From JASFYU01 sp045046905 (GTDB lineage: Bacteria > Bacteroidota > Bacteroidia > Flavobacteriales > Flavobacteriaceae), in contig JASFYU010000116.1 of assembly GCA_045046905.1 (NCBI GenBank), positions 1 through 64,000 on the forward strand: 64,000 nt of DNA. Direction: 5' to 3'. The notes below the pieces were generated by a model that was given only the letters and a program-made list of their open reading frames with translations, searched no databases and was not told the DNA's origin. Position numbers and translations under genes: made by a program. Positions 1-8,215 of this stretch are shown one piece after another (within the stretch, counting starts at the first letter, position 1; the number at the start of each line of letters is the position of its first letter).

Positions 1-1
1 C

Positions 2-85
2 GCTCTGGATATAATAAGTAAATCAGTTTTAAATGCTGCTCGAAAAGTTCGGGCAGTTCTCAATAGTAACATTTTAAATTTTTAA
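2..85 (+). CDS. C-terminal tail of an unidentified gene cut by the window edge
   Basis: Frame 2 is open from the first bases and ends with TAA at 83-85, giving a 27-residue tail that is rich in basic and aliphatic residues and ends NSNILNF. The stop lies two bases before the ssb start at 88, a spacing typical of co-transcribed genes. Only the tail is visible, so no function can be named. It may belong to the same mobile element as the genes that follow. The frame could be open by chance over 84 bases, hence moderate confidence. Confidence 0.45.
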   Translation, partial: ALDIISKSVLNAARKVRAVLNSNILNF

Positions 86-87
86 TC

Positions 88-441
88 ATGGGAAATCTTA
101 GAAACAAAGTGCAATTGATCGGTAACGTGGGGAACGACCCCGAAATGACGATTTTGGAAAGTGGCAAAAAAGTCATCCGTTTTTCACTCGCAACAAATGA
201 GTATTACAAAAATACAAAGGGTGAAAAAGTACAAAGTACGGACTGGCACAATATGGTCGCTTGGAACAAGACGGCCGATATCATCGAACAGTATGCAGCT
301 AAGGGCAAGGAGATTGCCATCGAGGGCAAATTGACCTCTCGTTCGTACGAGACCAAGGACGGGGAAAAACGCTATGTCACGGAAGTGGTCATAAGCGAGG
401 TTTTGTTGTTGGGCGCCAAAGCTGAAAATAAGGCAGCCTAA
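88..441 (+). CDS. ssb: Single-stranded DNA-binding protein, short mobile-element type
   Basis: This 117-residue protein binds single-stranded DNA through an OB fold. It begins with the family pattern NKVQLIGNVGNDPE and carries the expected core stretches RFSLATNE, DWHNMVAWN and the KGKEIAIEGKL strand. The acidic C-terminal tail ending in DDIPF that lets chromosomal SSB recruit partners is absent; the protein stops at AENKAA just after the OB fold. Short SSBs like this are common in Bacteroidetes conjugative and mobilizable elements, which fits the radC and bfmA neighbours. It is probably an accessory copy rather than the essential chromosomal SSB. Confidence 0.93.
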   Translation: MGNLRNKVQLIGNVGNDPEMTILESGKKVIRFSLATNEYYKNTKGEKVQSTDWHNMVAWNKTADIIEQYAAKGKEIAIEGKLTSRSYETKDGEKRYVTEVVISEVLLLGAKAENKAA

Positions 442-463
442 TAAATAAACCTGTAAAAATTAA

Positions 464-500
464 AAGAGGGTTTTACCGGCGAAAGTGCTGCCCTCTTTTT
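464..500 (+). terminator. Hairpin with T-run after ssb
   Basis: AGAGGG at 465-470 pairs with CCCTCT at 491-496, followed by a T-run. It lies between ssb and radC, so it may reduce read-through rather than end the operon. Stability was judged by eye only. Confidence 0.6.
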
Positions 501-528
501 CATTATTCACTCTATAAAAAGTAAAACA

Positions 529-978
529 ATGAAGAGTAAAGTTAACGAAATTAAAGTAAGCTATAGCGAACGGATCAAATCCGATTTCTGGCACCAAATA
601 AAATCATCGATGGACGCAGCGCAGCTGTTATACGACCATTGGGACAGCAACACCATAGGACTACATGAATCCTTTAAGGTGATATTGTTGAACAACAACA
701 ATAAGGTCAAGGGTATCTATCAACTCTCCAAAGGGGGAATTACGGGAACTATGGTCGATCTTCGGATACTGTTTGCGGTCGTTCTAAAAACCCTTTCCGT
801 GGGTATCATACTGACCCACAACCACCCAAGCGGGAACTTAAAGGTCAGTTCTACTGATAGGGAAATCACCCAAAAAATCAAAAAGGCCGCAGAGCTTTTC
901 GATATCAAACTCTTGGATCATATCATCCTTGTTCCCAATGGGGACTATTACAGTTTTGCGGACGAGGGAATAATATGA
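529..978 (+). CDS. RadC-like JAB/MPN metalloprotease-fold protein, short form
   Basis: The 149-residue protein carries the JAMM metal-binding signature of the RadC family in its second half: THNHPSGN followed by SSTD, that is HxH...S..D. A conserved glutamate lies upstream in the strand HESFKVILL. Full-length RadC is about 220 residues with an N-terminal helix-hairpin-helix part, which is missing here. Short RadC proteins are frequent cargo of Bacteroidetes mobile elements, beside ssb and mobilization genes. Despite the historical name, a DNA repair role is not established for this family and the substrate is unknown. The family call is firm, the function is not. Confidence 0.9.
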   Translation: MKSKVNEIKVSYSERIKSDFWHQIKSSMDAAQLLYDHWDSNTIGLHESFKVILLNNNNKVKGIYQLSKGGITGTMVDLRILFAVVLKTLSVGIILTHNHPSGNLKVSSTDREITQKIKKAAELFDIKLLDHIILVPNGDYYSFADEGII

Positions 979-996
979 TCCTTAGCACTTGAAATT

Positions 997-1194
997 ATGG
1001 TACATCTGAATTATAACAACCTTGACGAAGAGACCCAAGAATTTTTATTATCCAAATCCAAAAAGGAAGTGGAGGAACAGTTCGGCAAAGATTTAATGGC
1101 CTATGCCATTGAACAGGGATTGGACTATGCTACCATTCTTGATGAGGAAGCTATAAAGAACCTATATAACTATACCTTCATTTTCAGTATCTAA
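997..1194 (+). CDS. Small hypothetical acidic protein downstream of radC
   Basis: This is a 65-residue ORF starting 18 bases after radC in the same direction. It is acidic and helical in character, with stretches such as NNLDEETQEFLL and KKEVEEQFGKDL, and it has no signal peptide or membrane segment. No family was recognised. Tight spacing suggests co-transcription with radC as part of the mobile element. A candidate terminator follows at 1221. Confidence 0.6.
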   Translation: MVHLNYNNLDEETQEFLLSKSKKEVEEQFGKDLMAYAIEQGLDYATILDEEAIKNLYNYTFIFSI

Positions 1195-1220
1195 AAGAAA
1201 GGAGGAACTATCTAAACAAA

Positions 1221-1251
1221 GGGCAGCTTAAAAACTGTCCTTTTCCTTTTT
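1221..1251 (+). terminator. Candidate terminator after the radC-hypothetical pair
   Basis: GGGCAG at 1221-1226 pairs with CTGTCC at 1235-1240 (one G-T pair) and is followed by TTTTCCTTTTT. It sits 27 bases after the stop at 1194. Confidence 0.55.
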
Positions 1252-1349
1252 GCTAATAGTGTACCCGTTTTAAATATCGGATGGAGAATCCATAAAAATG
1301 GATCTTAGACTCTCTTAAAATCCTTTGGTTTCTGTGCTGTACAGTAAAG

Positions 1350-1382
1350 GGCCTTTACCTTTTGGGAAAGGTCTTTTTTTTT
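1350..1382 (+). terminator. Strong Rho-independent terminator
   Basis: GGCCTTTACC at 1350-1359 pairs with GGAAAGGTC at 1365-1373, with one bulged A, followed by nine or more Ts up to 1382. It separates the ssb-radC unit from the mobilization gene at 1577. Confidence 0.7.
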
Positions 1383-1446
1383 GCCCCTGTGGGGGGAAAA
1401 GGAAGAGCAAGACGGTAACACGGCAAGCCGATGTTACTGGGTTTGA

Positions 1447-1474
1447 TTTGATATTCAGCACACTGAATATCAAA
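1447..1474. other. Perfect 12-bp inverted repeat upstream of the mobilization gene; candidate oriT or operator
   Basis: TTTGATATTCAG at 1447-1458 is the exact reverse complement of CTGAATATCAAA at 1463-1474, with a CACA loop. No T-run follows, so a terminator is unlikely. It lies about 100 bases upstream of bfmA, where transfer origins of Bacteroidetes mobilizable elements are often found. An operator for the mobilization genes is an equally good reading. Confidence 0.5.
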
Positions 1475-1576
1475 GGTTTAAAACATGTTTTAGCGATTAA
1501 TACGTCGCATTTGAACACGGATATTTACTGTAAATCCTTTGGTAGGTGCCATAAACATTGAAAATAATTACTGTAA

Positions 1577-2158
1577 ATGATGACCAAAAAACTGAACAAT
1601 TTTCATTTTTCGGCGATCAGCATTAAAGATGTTGTGGCTTCAAGGTTCCGGATGTTCTCTAAAAGAATCACAAAGACCCATACGGAAACATTGACCCTTA
1701 TCATGGATTTTTTTGAATGGCATGGGTTCTTGCCATCCGATAGATTTGGTCAGAGTATCATAGAGGAACTATTAAAAAACAGGAAGCGCACAGAAGCCTC
1801 TATCGCAAGGACAAACGCATCCATCGCCATCATCAAGGACATCGAAAAGAACCATGACAAACCTACAACGGCCATGCTGCAAATACTCTTTGAAGGGGTG
1901 GCCGAAAAGAAGGAACCCGTCCGAAAGGAAAGAATGTTCAAGAACAAGACCAAGGAAGAAAAACTGGAGGAAGAAACCACGGTGCCCAAAGTGGTCCATG
2001 AACGCACACAGCTAAATTTGGATGAAACAAAAAAAAGATTCAGGTACGTACTCGACAGGGTGTCATTGGTCAACAATCGCTTTGGCAAGGACTATCTAAA
2101 ATTGGAACTCTTCCAACAGGAATTCACCCGCATCAAACGGGAGCTAAAAAAGGATTGA
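1577..2158 (+). CDS. BfmA/BtgA-family mobilization protein
   Basis: This 193-residue basic, largely helical protein resembles BfmA/BtgA mobilization accessory proteins of Bacteroidetes. These are thought to bind the transfer origin and help the relaxase. Features seen are the N-terminal stretch FSAISIKDVVASRFRMFSKR, the HTETLTLIMDFFEWHG segment typical of the family, a charged linker, and a C-terminal helix ending FTRIKRELKKD. In intact elements the relaxase gene follows directly; here an ATG and six codons that could be its start follow at 2161 before the sequence switches to transposase. The gene looks intact but is probably non-functional without a relaxase in cis. The family assignment is from memory of its sequence pattern. 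Confidence 0.8.
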   Translation: MMTKKLNNFHFSAISIKDVVASRFRMFSKRITKTHTETLTLIMDFFEWHGFLPSDRFGQSIIEELLKNRKRTEASIARTNASIAIIKDIEKNHDKPTTAMLQILFEGVAEKKEPVRKERMFKNKTKEEKLEEETTVPKVVHERTQLNLDETKKRFRYVLDRVSLVNNRFGKDYLKLELFQQEFTRIKRELKKD

Positions 2159-2160
2159 TC

Positions 2161-2178
2161 ATGTACGTAGCCATCACT
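2161..2178 (+). pseudogene. Probable first six codons of a truncated relaxase
   Basis: The codons ATG to ACT read MYVAIT, and the ATG starts two bases after the bfmA stop. Relaxases that follow bfmA in Bacteroidetes usually begin with a very similar M-Y/I-V/I-A-I-T start. After codon six the sequence no longer resembles a relaxase and becomes IS66 transposase in another frame. The identification rests on six residues plus position, so it is an inference. Confidence 0.45.
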
Positions 2179-2848
2179 GGTCATCGGTACCGATGAGACC
2201 GGTGCAAAGGTAAACGGGAACAAGCATTGGATCTGGACTTGGCAGACCCCAGACCTGACCTATATAGCACACTGTGCCACTAGAGGGAGGTCAGCGATCG
2301 ACATCCATTTCCCCAAAGGGTTTCCCAAGGCAACCTTAGTCCATGATGGGTGGCGGGCACAAACAGGGACTCTAGCCAAACACCATCAAACATGCCTGCC
2401 CCATCTGTTGAGACACTTGAACTACCTTAACGAAAAATATGACAATACCCACTGGGGAAACAGTTTTAGGACATTACAGTACGATGCCATGGAACTGGAC
2501 AGGGACAGGGCCATTGAAAAAGGGAACACCCAAAAAAACAAAATCGCACAGCACCTAGAAAAGCTATTGGAAAGACCTCCCGATAAAAAACACAAAGAGC
2601 TTTACACTTTTTACAAACGTATGTGCAGGGAAAGACAGCATCTGTTCACTTTCCTTTTTATCGAAGATGTCCCGCCGGACAACAACGCATCGGAAAGGGC
2701 TATACGCAACATTAAGGTGAAACAGAAAATATCGGGACAGAACTTCGCCAAGATACGTTCGGTAATAGACACGACCATCAAAAACGGCATGAACGTATTG
2801 GAGGCATTGGCCCTTATCGCTAAATTACAGCCTCAAATAGCAGACTGA
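2171..2848 (+). pseudogene. IS66-family transposase, 5'-truncated
   Basis: An open frame with no proper start codon runs from just after a TAG at 2168 to the TGA at 2846-2848. It encodes the catalytic half of an IS66 TnpC transposase. The acidic triad is visible: D in IGTDETGAKVNG, D in TLVHDGWRAQ, and E in NNASERAIRNIKVKQKISG. Full TnpC is about 500 residues, but only about 225 remain; the zinc-binding and N-terminal parts and the tnpA/tnpB partners are missing. The longest ATG-initiated piece starts at 2408. The element therefore cannot transpose on its own. The 5' boundary coincides with the loss of the relaxase, suggesting an insertion plus deletion event. Confidence 0.85.
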
Positions 2849-2997
2849 TTAGTTACACAATCTTGCTTATCCAAAAAATAGCATTTAGGTACGCATATCA
2901 TTCAATGTGTAAACGGGATACGAACGGGAAATTAGTTTCAATATTAATTGGGTCCAATTGAATTGAAATATAATAAAGTATTGTTAAATTACTAAAA

Positions 2998-3019
2998 GTG
3001 AGCACAAAGTGAGCACAAT
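2998..3019 (+). repeat. Tandem 11-base repeat near the tRNA 3' end
   Basis: GTGAGCACAAA (2998-3008) is followed directly by GTGAGCACAAT (3009-3019). It lies 47 bases from the 3' end of the tRNA-Ala gene, on the mobile-element side. It could be a recombinase arm-binding site or the decayed end of an integrase gene; neither is proven. Confidence 0.5.
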
Positions 3020-3065
3020 TGAAAAAACAAAAAAGCTCCCAATTTCTTGGAAGCCTCGTTATACT

Positions 3066-3147
<82 letters not shown>

Positions 3148-3196
3148 TGGGCAAAGAAACTGCTTTTTAAATAAGTATCAAAATAAATTTTATGTC

Positions 3197-3994
3197 TTAA
3201 TCTTTTTTGGGAGGAAGCACTAGAACAGGTATGGAAGCAAAAAACTCTGATCTAGGAATAGTATTTTTTTCCCATAGTTTCTTGAAAAACCCTCTTTTTC
3301 TCCGAAATACACACAACAAATCTGGGCGTTGTGCCTGAAAATTCTCCAAAACTCCCTGATAGGTCGTGGCATTATCTGTAATCAATAATTGTGAACTAAT
3401 ATCCAATAATGCGGGGTTCACTTTTAAATCATCTTCTGTATAACCCGGTGTTTTTACCAATAACAGCCTTACATCAGACTCAAATTTGTTCTTCAGCGTC
3501 ATCAATACATTTAAAGTTTGTCTTCTTTTTACTATTCCCGATTTAAAAGCGGTCAGCACAGTTTTAAATGGTGAGAACCTTGTTCCTTTCGGAACAATCA
3601 AGGTAGGAATACTCGTTTTTTTAATAATTCTACCTGAAGTATTGCCCAAGTACAATTCTTCTTTAATCTCATTACTACGAGGTGCCATAATCAACAAATC
3701 AATTCCTAATTCTTTATCAATCTTAGTAAGGCCATCGATTAGCTCTCCATTATATGTCGCTATTTTAATATCTACATTTACGGCATCTACCTTGGCGATT
3801 ACTTCTTTTAAATGCTCTTTGCTGTTTTTAGCAATTTTCTCAGTAACATTAATCAAACCTCCAGCTCTTGAGCTTATGCTAAAAACCTCCATCACATAAA
3901 CACGAGAAGAGAAGACCGCTGCAAAATGCACAGCATACTGTAATGTTTCATGTGCATTGGGAGATGTGCCGATAGGGACCAAAATATTTTTCAT
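3197..3994 (-). CDS. Universal stress protein, tandem UspA domains
   Basis: This 265-residue cytoplasmic protein has two UspA-like domains. The first starts with the typical strand MKNILVPIGTSPNAHETLQYA and contains LGIDLLIMAPRS followed by GNTSGRIIKKTSIPTLIVP, which matches the nucleotide-binding G-x2-G-x(8-9)-S/T region. The second half (from about residue 140) is more diverged and lacks a clear glycine motif, so only the first domain is likely to bind nucleotide. Such proteins respond to starvation or redox stress; no specific stimulus can be read here. The gene stands alone, and a TAnnTTTG-type element lies at 4053-4060. Confidence 0.9.
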   Translation of the reverse strand: MKNILVPIGTSPNAHETLQYAVHFAAVFSSRVYVMEVFSISSRAGGLINVTEKIAKNSKEHLKEVIAKVDAVNVDIKIATYNGELIDGLTKIDKELGIDLLIMAPRSNEIKEELYLGNTSGRIIKKTSIPTLIVPKGTRFSPFKTVLTAFKSGIVKRRQTLNVLMTLKNKFESDVRLLLVKTPGYTEDDLKVNPALLDISSQLLITDNATTYQGVLENFQAQRPDLLCVFRRKRGFFKKLWEKNTIPRSEFFASIPVLVLPPKKD

Positions 3995-4052
3995 AATATG
4001 ATTTATACTTTAAATTTACAACTAAAACGAAATCAAAACATGATTCGAGGTG

Positions 4053-4060
4053 CAAAGATA
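4053..4060 (-). promoter_or_regulatory. Candidate -7 promoter element for the universal stress gene
   Basis: Read on the minus strand the sequence is TATCTTTG, matching the Bacteroidetes TAnnTTTG element. It would give a leader of about 50-55 bases. No good -33 TTG was found at the right spacing. Confidence 0.45.
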
Positions 4061-4263
4061 TCGGAAATTCCTAAAATTCTTAAGATTACCCAAGCTTGTG
4101 CAACATAATATGTTTCAAAAAGGCATTTATTAATGGCACACGCACTACCCTTATAAAGTAAGCTTTGAAAATAATAGAGAACAAGATAAATTATTTGTCT
4201 TGAAAAAAGATAGCGAATATTCTTTTCATTGTTATGACAGTGTTTTAAATTCTATACCAATCA

Positions 4264-5598
4264 TTGAAGACAGCCATACGTTTTAAAACTATTAATCAAT
4301 TAGCCATTCCTGCAACCATTGCCGGAATAGCCGAACCCATTCTTTCTATTACCGATACGGCCATTGTTGGCAATATTTCCGAAAACGGATTAGAATCACT
4401 GGCCGCAGTTGGCATAGTAGGCTCTTTCTTATCAATGTTGATATGGGTGCTAGGACAGACCCGTAGTGCCATTTCAGCCATTATCTCTCAGTATTTGGGG
4501 GCAGGAAAACTAGACGAAATAAAATCACTGCCCGCCCAGGCCATATTTTTGAATATCGCCCTTAGCATTATCATTTTACTATCTACTATTTTTATAGTGG
4601 AGGAAATTTTTCGATTCTTGAACGCCTCCGGAAAAATACTAGAATATTGCGTATCATATTACAACATTCGTGTCTGGGGGTTTCCCTTGACCTTATTCGT
4701 CTTTGCCGTAATGGGCATTTTTAGAGGTTTACAAAATACCTTTTGGCCCATGCTCATCGCCATTGTCGGCGCAGTCTTGAACGTTATCCTCGATTTTATT
4801 CTGGTCTATGGTATAAACGGTGTCATAGACCCAATGCATATAGAAGGTGCGGCATGGGCAAGCCTTATTTCACAAGGCGTCATGGCCTTCATGGCCTTTG
4901 TATTATTGCTATCGAAAACTGCGATAAGCCTTAAACTACGTTTTCCCTTACATCCTGAATTGGGCAGACTGGTGGTTATGAGCCTTAATCTTTTTGTACG
5001 TGCCTTGGCCTTGAACATAGCCTTGATTTTTGCCGTAAGGGAAGCAACTGCTTTAGGAGACCACTATATTGGTGCGCATACCATTGCAATCAATCTATGG
5101 CTTTTTGCTGCTTTTTTTATTGATGGCTATGGGGCCGCAGGCAATATCATGGGCGGTCGACTTCTAGGAGCGAAAGACTATAACGGGCTCTGGAAATTGG
5201 CAAAAAAAATAATCCTATACGGCCTAAGCGTCAGTTTTGTTCTAATGGCCTTAAGCTTTATTTTTTATAAACCTATTGGGCGTATATTCTCCAATGACCC
5301 TTTGGTTCTAGAAACCTTTTACGCCATATTCTTTATTTTAATCCTCTGTCTGCCCATAAACACCATGGCCTTTGTTTTTGACGGTCTTTTTAAAGGCTTG
5401 GGAGAAATGAGATACCTCAGAAATGTTTTGCTTTTGGCCACATTTTTAGGGTTTCTGCCCATGCTATACCTCAGTAAACTTATGGGTTGGGGCCTGTATG
5501 GTATTTGGTTGGCCTTTACCGTCTGGATGGTCATACGTGGTGGCACATTGATTTTTAAGTTTCGAAAAAAGTTTCGCCCTCTGTTACAAAACACTTAA
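4264..5598 (+). CDS. MATE-family multidrug/cation efflux transporter (DinF-like)
   Basis: The 444-residue inner-membrane protein has about twelve hydrophobic segments in two similar halves. The start region INQLAIPATIAGIAEP...SITDTAIVGN is characteristic of the DinF branch of MATE exporters, which extrude organic cations or drugs using a sodium or proton gradient. The start is a TTG at 4264; the next in-frame methionine is about 58 residues inside the conserved first repeat, so the TTG is preferred. The substrate cannot be predicted. The gene appears monocistronic, and a repeat-rich gap follows. Confidence 0.92.
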   Translation: MKTAIRFKTINQLAIPATIAGIAEPILSITDTAIVGNISENGLESLAAVGIVGSFLSMLIWVLGQTRSAISAIISQYLGAGKLDEIKSLPAQAIFLNIALSIIILLSTIFIVEEIFRFLNASGKILEYCVSYYNIRVWGFPLTLFVFAVMGIFRGLQNTFWPMLIAIVGAVLNVILDFILVYGINGVIDPMHIEGAAWASLISQGVMAFMAFVLLLSKTAISLKLRFPLHPELGRLVVMSLNLFVRALALNIALIFAVREATALGDHYIGAHTIAINLWLFAAFFIDGYGAAGNIMGGRLLGAKDYNGLWKLAKKIILYGLSVSFVLMALSFIFYKPIGRIFSNDPLVLETFYAIFFILILCLPINTMAFVFDGLFKGLGEMRYLRNVLLLATFLGFLPMLYLSKLMGWGLYGIWLAFTVWMVIRGGTLIFKFRKKFRPLLQNT

Positions 5599-5616
5599 TT
5601 TTGAGGAGATTTAGCT

Positions 5617-5755
5617 CGGGGCAGGCCTACCTTCCGGCGAGGCAAGCCCTGAAGGCATTAGTAAGAATACATTTTATTTCGACAGATATTAGAACAACGC
5701 AAGCCCGAGTGCTCGGGAGGACAATAAACCCACAATGTGGGAATAAACACCAACA
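5617..5755. repeat. Dispersed palindromic repeat, copy A
   Basis: This stretch between the MATE gene and the enoyl-CoA hydratase holds palindromes that recur elsewhere in the window. They include CCCGAGTGCTCGGG (5704-5717) and CCCACAATGTGGG (5729-5741), the latter flanked by AATAAA on both sides. It is more GC-rich than its surroundings. An ATG-less reading frame passes through it, but the low-complexity content argues that it is not coding. Confidence 0.7.
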
Positions 5756-5756
5756 C

Positions 5757-6524
5757 ATGGGTACTACTCGACCAAACGGAAGTCTTTATACCAAAATTGA
5801 AAACCAAATCGCTACGGTCGAATTTGGCCACCCTGCAAGCAATTCTTTTGTAAGCGAACTACTCGATAGGCTGACCCATGAATTTCGCCAGCTCTCAGAA
5901 GACAAGAATGTTTCAGTAATCATATTAAAATCAGAAGGCGACAGCGCCTTTTGTGCAGGAGCGTCATTTGATGAATTAATGGCCATTTCGAACGCACAGG
6001 AAGGAATAGCTTTTTTTAGCGGTTTTGCCCATCTAATCAATGCCATGCGGACTTGCAAAAAAATCATCATCGGCCGTGTTCAAGGAAAAGCCGTTGGCGG
6101 AGGTGTTGGTCTGGTTGCTGCCTGTGATTATGTTTTCGCATCAATCGATGCCTCGGTACGCCTTTCAGAACTAACTATCGGCATTGCACCTTTGGTCATC
6201 GCCCCTGCCGTGGAACGCAAGATCGGAATAGCGGCAATTTCTGAAATGTCACTTTCCCCGACCGAATGGAAAAATGCCTATTGGGCAAAAGAAAAAGGAT
6301 TGTTTTCTAAAGTATATGACACCCTTCAAGAGATAGATAAAGAGCTGGAGTATTATAGCCGAAAACTGGCCTCCTTTAATCCCCAAGCATTAGAGCAATG
6401 GAAAAAAGTACTATGGGAAGGAACAGCTCATTGGGATAAACTTTTAATTGAACGCGCAGAAATATCCGGAAAATTGGTCCTGTCCGAATTTACCAAAAAT
6501 GCACTGTCAAAATTCAAAAAATAA
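5757..6524 (+). CDS. Enoyl-CoA hydratase/isomerase family protein
   Basis: The 255-residue protein belongs to the crotonase superfamily. It has the oxyanion-hole segments SAFCAGASFDEL and VGGGVGLVAACDYVFAS and the N-terminal IENQIATVEFGHPASNSF strand. The open frame extends upstream to a TTG at 5601, but those residues come from the dispersed repeat, so ATG 5757 is chosen. Crotonase enzymes act on acyl-CoA thioesters, commonly in fatty-acid or amino-acid breakdown. The catalytic glutamate pair of classical hydratases is not clearly present, since the region after GG reads RLSELTIGIAP. The exact reaction is open. Confidence 0.88.
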   Translation: MGTTRPNGSLYTKIENQIATVEFGHPASNSFVSELLDRLTHEFRQLSEDKNVSVIILKSEGDSAFCAGASFDELMAISNAQEGIAFFSGFAHLINAMRTCKKIIIGRVQGKAVGGGVGLVAACDYVFASIDASVRLSELTIGIAPLVIAPAVERKIGIAAISEMSLSPTEWKNAYWAKEKGLFSKVYDTLQEIDKELEYYSRKLASFNPQALEQWKKVLWEGTAHWDKLLIERAEISGKLVLSEFTKNALSKFKK

Positions 6525-6684
6525 GAGCTTGTTTACATTTTATTTCTAAATTTGACATAAGCCGTTTTTTTTAATTGAGGTTTCAAAAACAGAGTATGCA
6601 ATCTTAAATCAGTCTTTTGTCAATGAAAAGTGGTGAAAAAAGTAATGACAAAACCGAAATATATAACGCAAACAAGCACTAGGT

Positions 6685-6798
6685 ATGGATGTTTTACAAT
6701 ATTTGAACGGGGATCTGGTTTTTCCAATTTTGGCGCTTTTCGTAGTCGTAGTATATGTAGCAAGCCGTACGAGAAACAGAAGAAGGTTTAAACGATAA
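6685..6798 (+). CDS. Putative 37-residue single-pass membrane protein
   Basis: A short ORF begins with ATG at 6685 and ends TAA at 6796-6798. It reads MDVLQYLNGDLVFP, then a hydrophobic stretch ILALFVVVVYVA of membrane-spanning character, then the very basic tail SRTRNRRRFKR. A basic tail after one hydrophobic segment predicts an N-out, C-in membrane topology. It lies 17 bases upstream of the PHP lipoprotein, in the same direction. Small proteins of this design are common but unannotated. Chance is less likely because the hydrophobic-then-basic order is so clean, but there is no family match. Confidence 0.4.
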   Translation: MDVLQYLNGDLVFPILALFVVVVYVASRTRNRRRFKR

Positions 6799-6815
6799 TC
6801 TAAAAATATAAAAAT

Positions 6816-8030
6816 ATGATTCGTATAAAAATTGCACTTCTACTATTGATTACAGTAGTAATTGGTTGTAAACAAAATGCTTCATCTACAGAGACCGAAA
6901 AAAATAAAACCTGGTTCAAAGGAAATCTGCATACGCATTCATACTGGAGCGATGGCGATGAATTTCCTGAAGTTATTTTGGATTGGTACAAGAAACGAAA
7001 CTATCAATTTATGGCGCTGTCTGATCACAATACCATATCTGAAGGTGATAAATGGATAACAATACGTGAGGATTCACTATACCAAAATGCATTTCAAGAC
7101 TACCTTGATACGTATGGCTCAAATTGGGTAGAATCTAAAACAGATTCCGGCCGAACACTTGTAAAGCTAAAAACTTTTCAAGAATACAGAAATAAAATTG
7201 AGGAAAAAGGAAAATTTCTCATCATACATTCCGAAGAGATTACCGATGACTTTGAAGGGAATCCCATACATATGAATGCTACCAATATTCAAAAACTCAT
7301 TGAACCGCAAGGCGGAAATAGTGTTGTAGAGGTAATGCAAAACAATCTTGATGCGGTACGCAAACAACGAGAAGAAACAGGTATACCAACAATACTACAC
7401 CTCAATCATCCTAATTATTACTTTGGGGTTAGCACCGATGATATTATTGCTTTAAACGGCGAGCGTTTTTTTGAAGTGTATAACGGCCATCCTGCCGTCC
7501 GAAATACGGGCGATTCTACCCATCTTTCAACTGAAAAAATGTGGGACCTCATCAATATCGCCTATGTCGAAAATAAGAAGCCGCTACTTTATGGACTTGC
7601 TACCGACGATTCTCATGAATATCATACAAAAGGGAGCAAATGGAGTAATGCCGGCAGGGGTTGGGTCATGGTCCAGGCAGATACACTATCCGCCGCCGCT
7701 TTGATATTGTCTTTAGAAGCGGGTGATTTTTATTCCAGTACCGGCGTAGTACTCAAAAAAGTGGCCCATTTTAAAAACACCCTCTCAATAGAGGTCGCAC
7801 AAGAAGCGGGTGTCAGCTATGAAATAAAATTTATCGGGTGTAAAAAAGGAGAATTGGAGACTGAAGAACTACTATCTGTAACTGGTACCAAAGCCGATTT
7901 TAAGCTAACAGATGACGTCATATTTGTAAGGTGTAAGATTATTTCTTCCAAATTACAAGACAACCCTATTGAAAATATACTTTATGAAATGGCATGGACA
8001 CAGCCTATACTCGGAATAGACACTCCTTAA
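6816..8030 (+). CDS. PHP-domain metal-dependent phosphoesterase lipoprotein
   Basis: The 404-residue protein starts with a lipoprotein signal (hydrophobic LLLLITVVIGC, lipidated Cys 18). The mature part has the PHP metal-binding motifs GNLHTHSYWSDG and ALSDHNT, the later HLNHPNY segment and the conserved LATDDSHEY. These histidines and aspartates bind the metal cluster in PHP enzymes. Exported PHP lipoproteins of the CehA/McbA type hydrolyse phosphoester or related bonds in the periplasm; the substrate is unknown here. The last 90 residues look like a beta-rich accessory domain. The neighbours give no pathway clue. Confidence 0.87.
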   Translation: MIRIKIALLLLITVVIGCKQNASSTETEKNKTWFKGNLHTHSYWSDGDEFPEVILDWYKKRNYQFMALSDHNTISEGDKWITIREDSLYQNAFQDYLDTYGSNWVESKTDSGRTLVKLKTFQEYRNKIEEKGKFLIIHSEEITDDFEGNPIHMNATNIQKLIEPQGGNSVVEVMQNNLDAVRKQREETGIPTILHLNHPNYYFGVSTDDIIALNGERFFEVYNGHPAVRNTGDSTHLSTEKMWDLINIAYVENKKPLLYGLATDDSHEYHTKGSKWSNAGRGWVMVQADTLSAAALILSLEAGDFYSSTGVVLKKVAHFKNTLSIEVAQEAGVSYEIKFIGCKKGELETEELLSVTGTKADFKLTDDVIFVRCKIISSKLQDNPIENILYEMAWTQPILGIDTP

Positions 8031-8215
8031 ACTAAGGTTTGTTTTCATAGGGTAAAAACCAATTTTTCAAGTGTTACCATCTGATTCTTATGCTTTTCTT
8101 AGTTTTTGAGCGATAATTTCAGCTTTCTAATATTTGTCTTTTTTGTACGAAGTATCTGCTTTCCTAACTAGGGCAAACTAGAAAATAATTTAAATAGTGG
8201 CATATAGAGAATTCA

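Noticed and set aside
1325..1561. Two opposing ORFs of 67-78 codons in the gap before bfmA
   Set aside because: They cover a terminator and a perfect hairpin, are low in protein-like content, and have no family pattern or start context.
5601..5756. Upstream part of the enoyl-CoA hydratase reading frame (TTG start)
   Set aside because: This part is made of dispersed palindromic repeat, and the family start matches ATG 5757.
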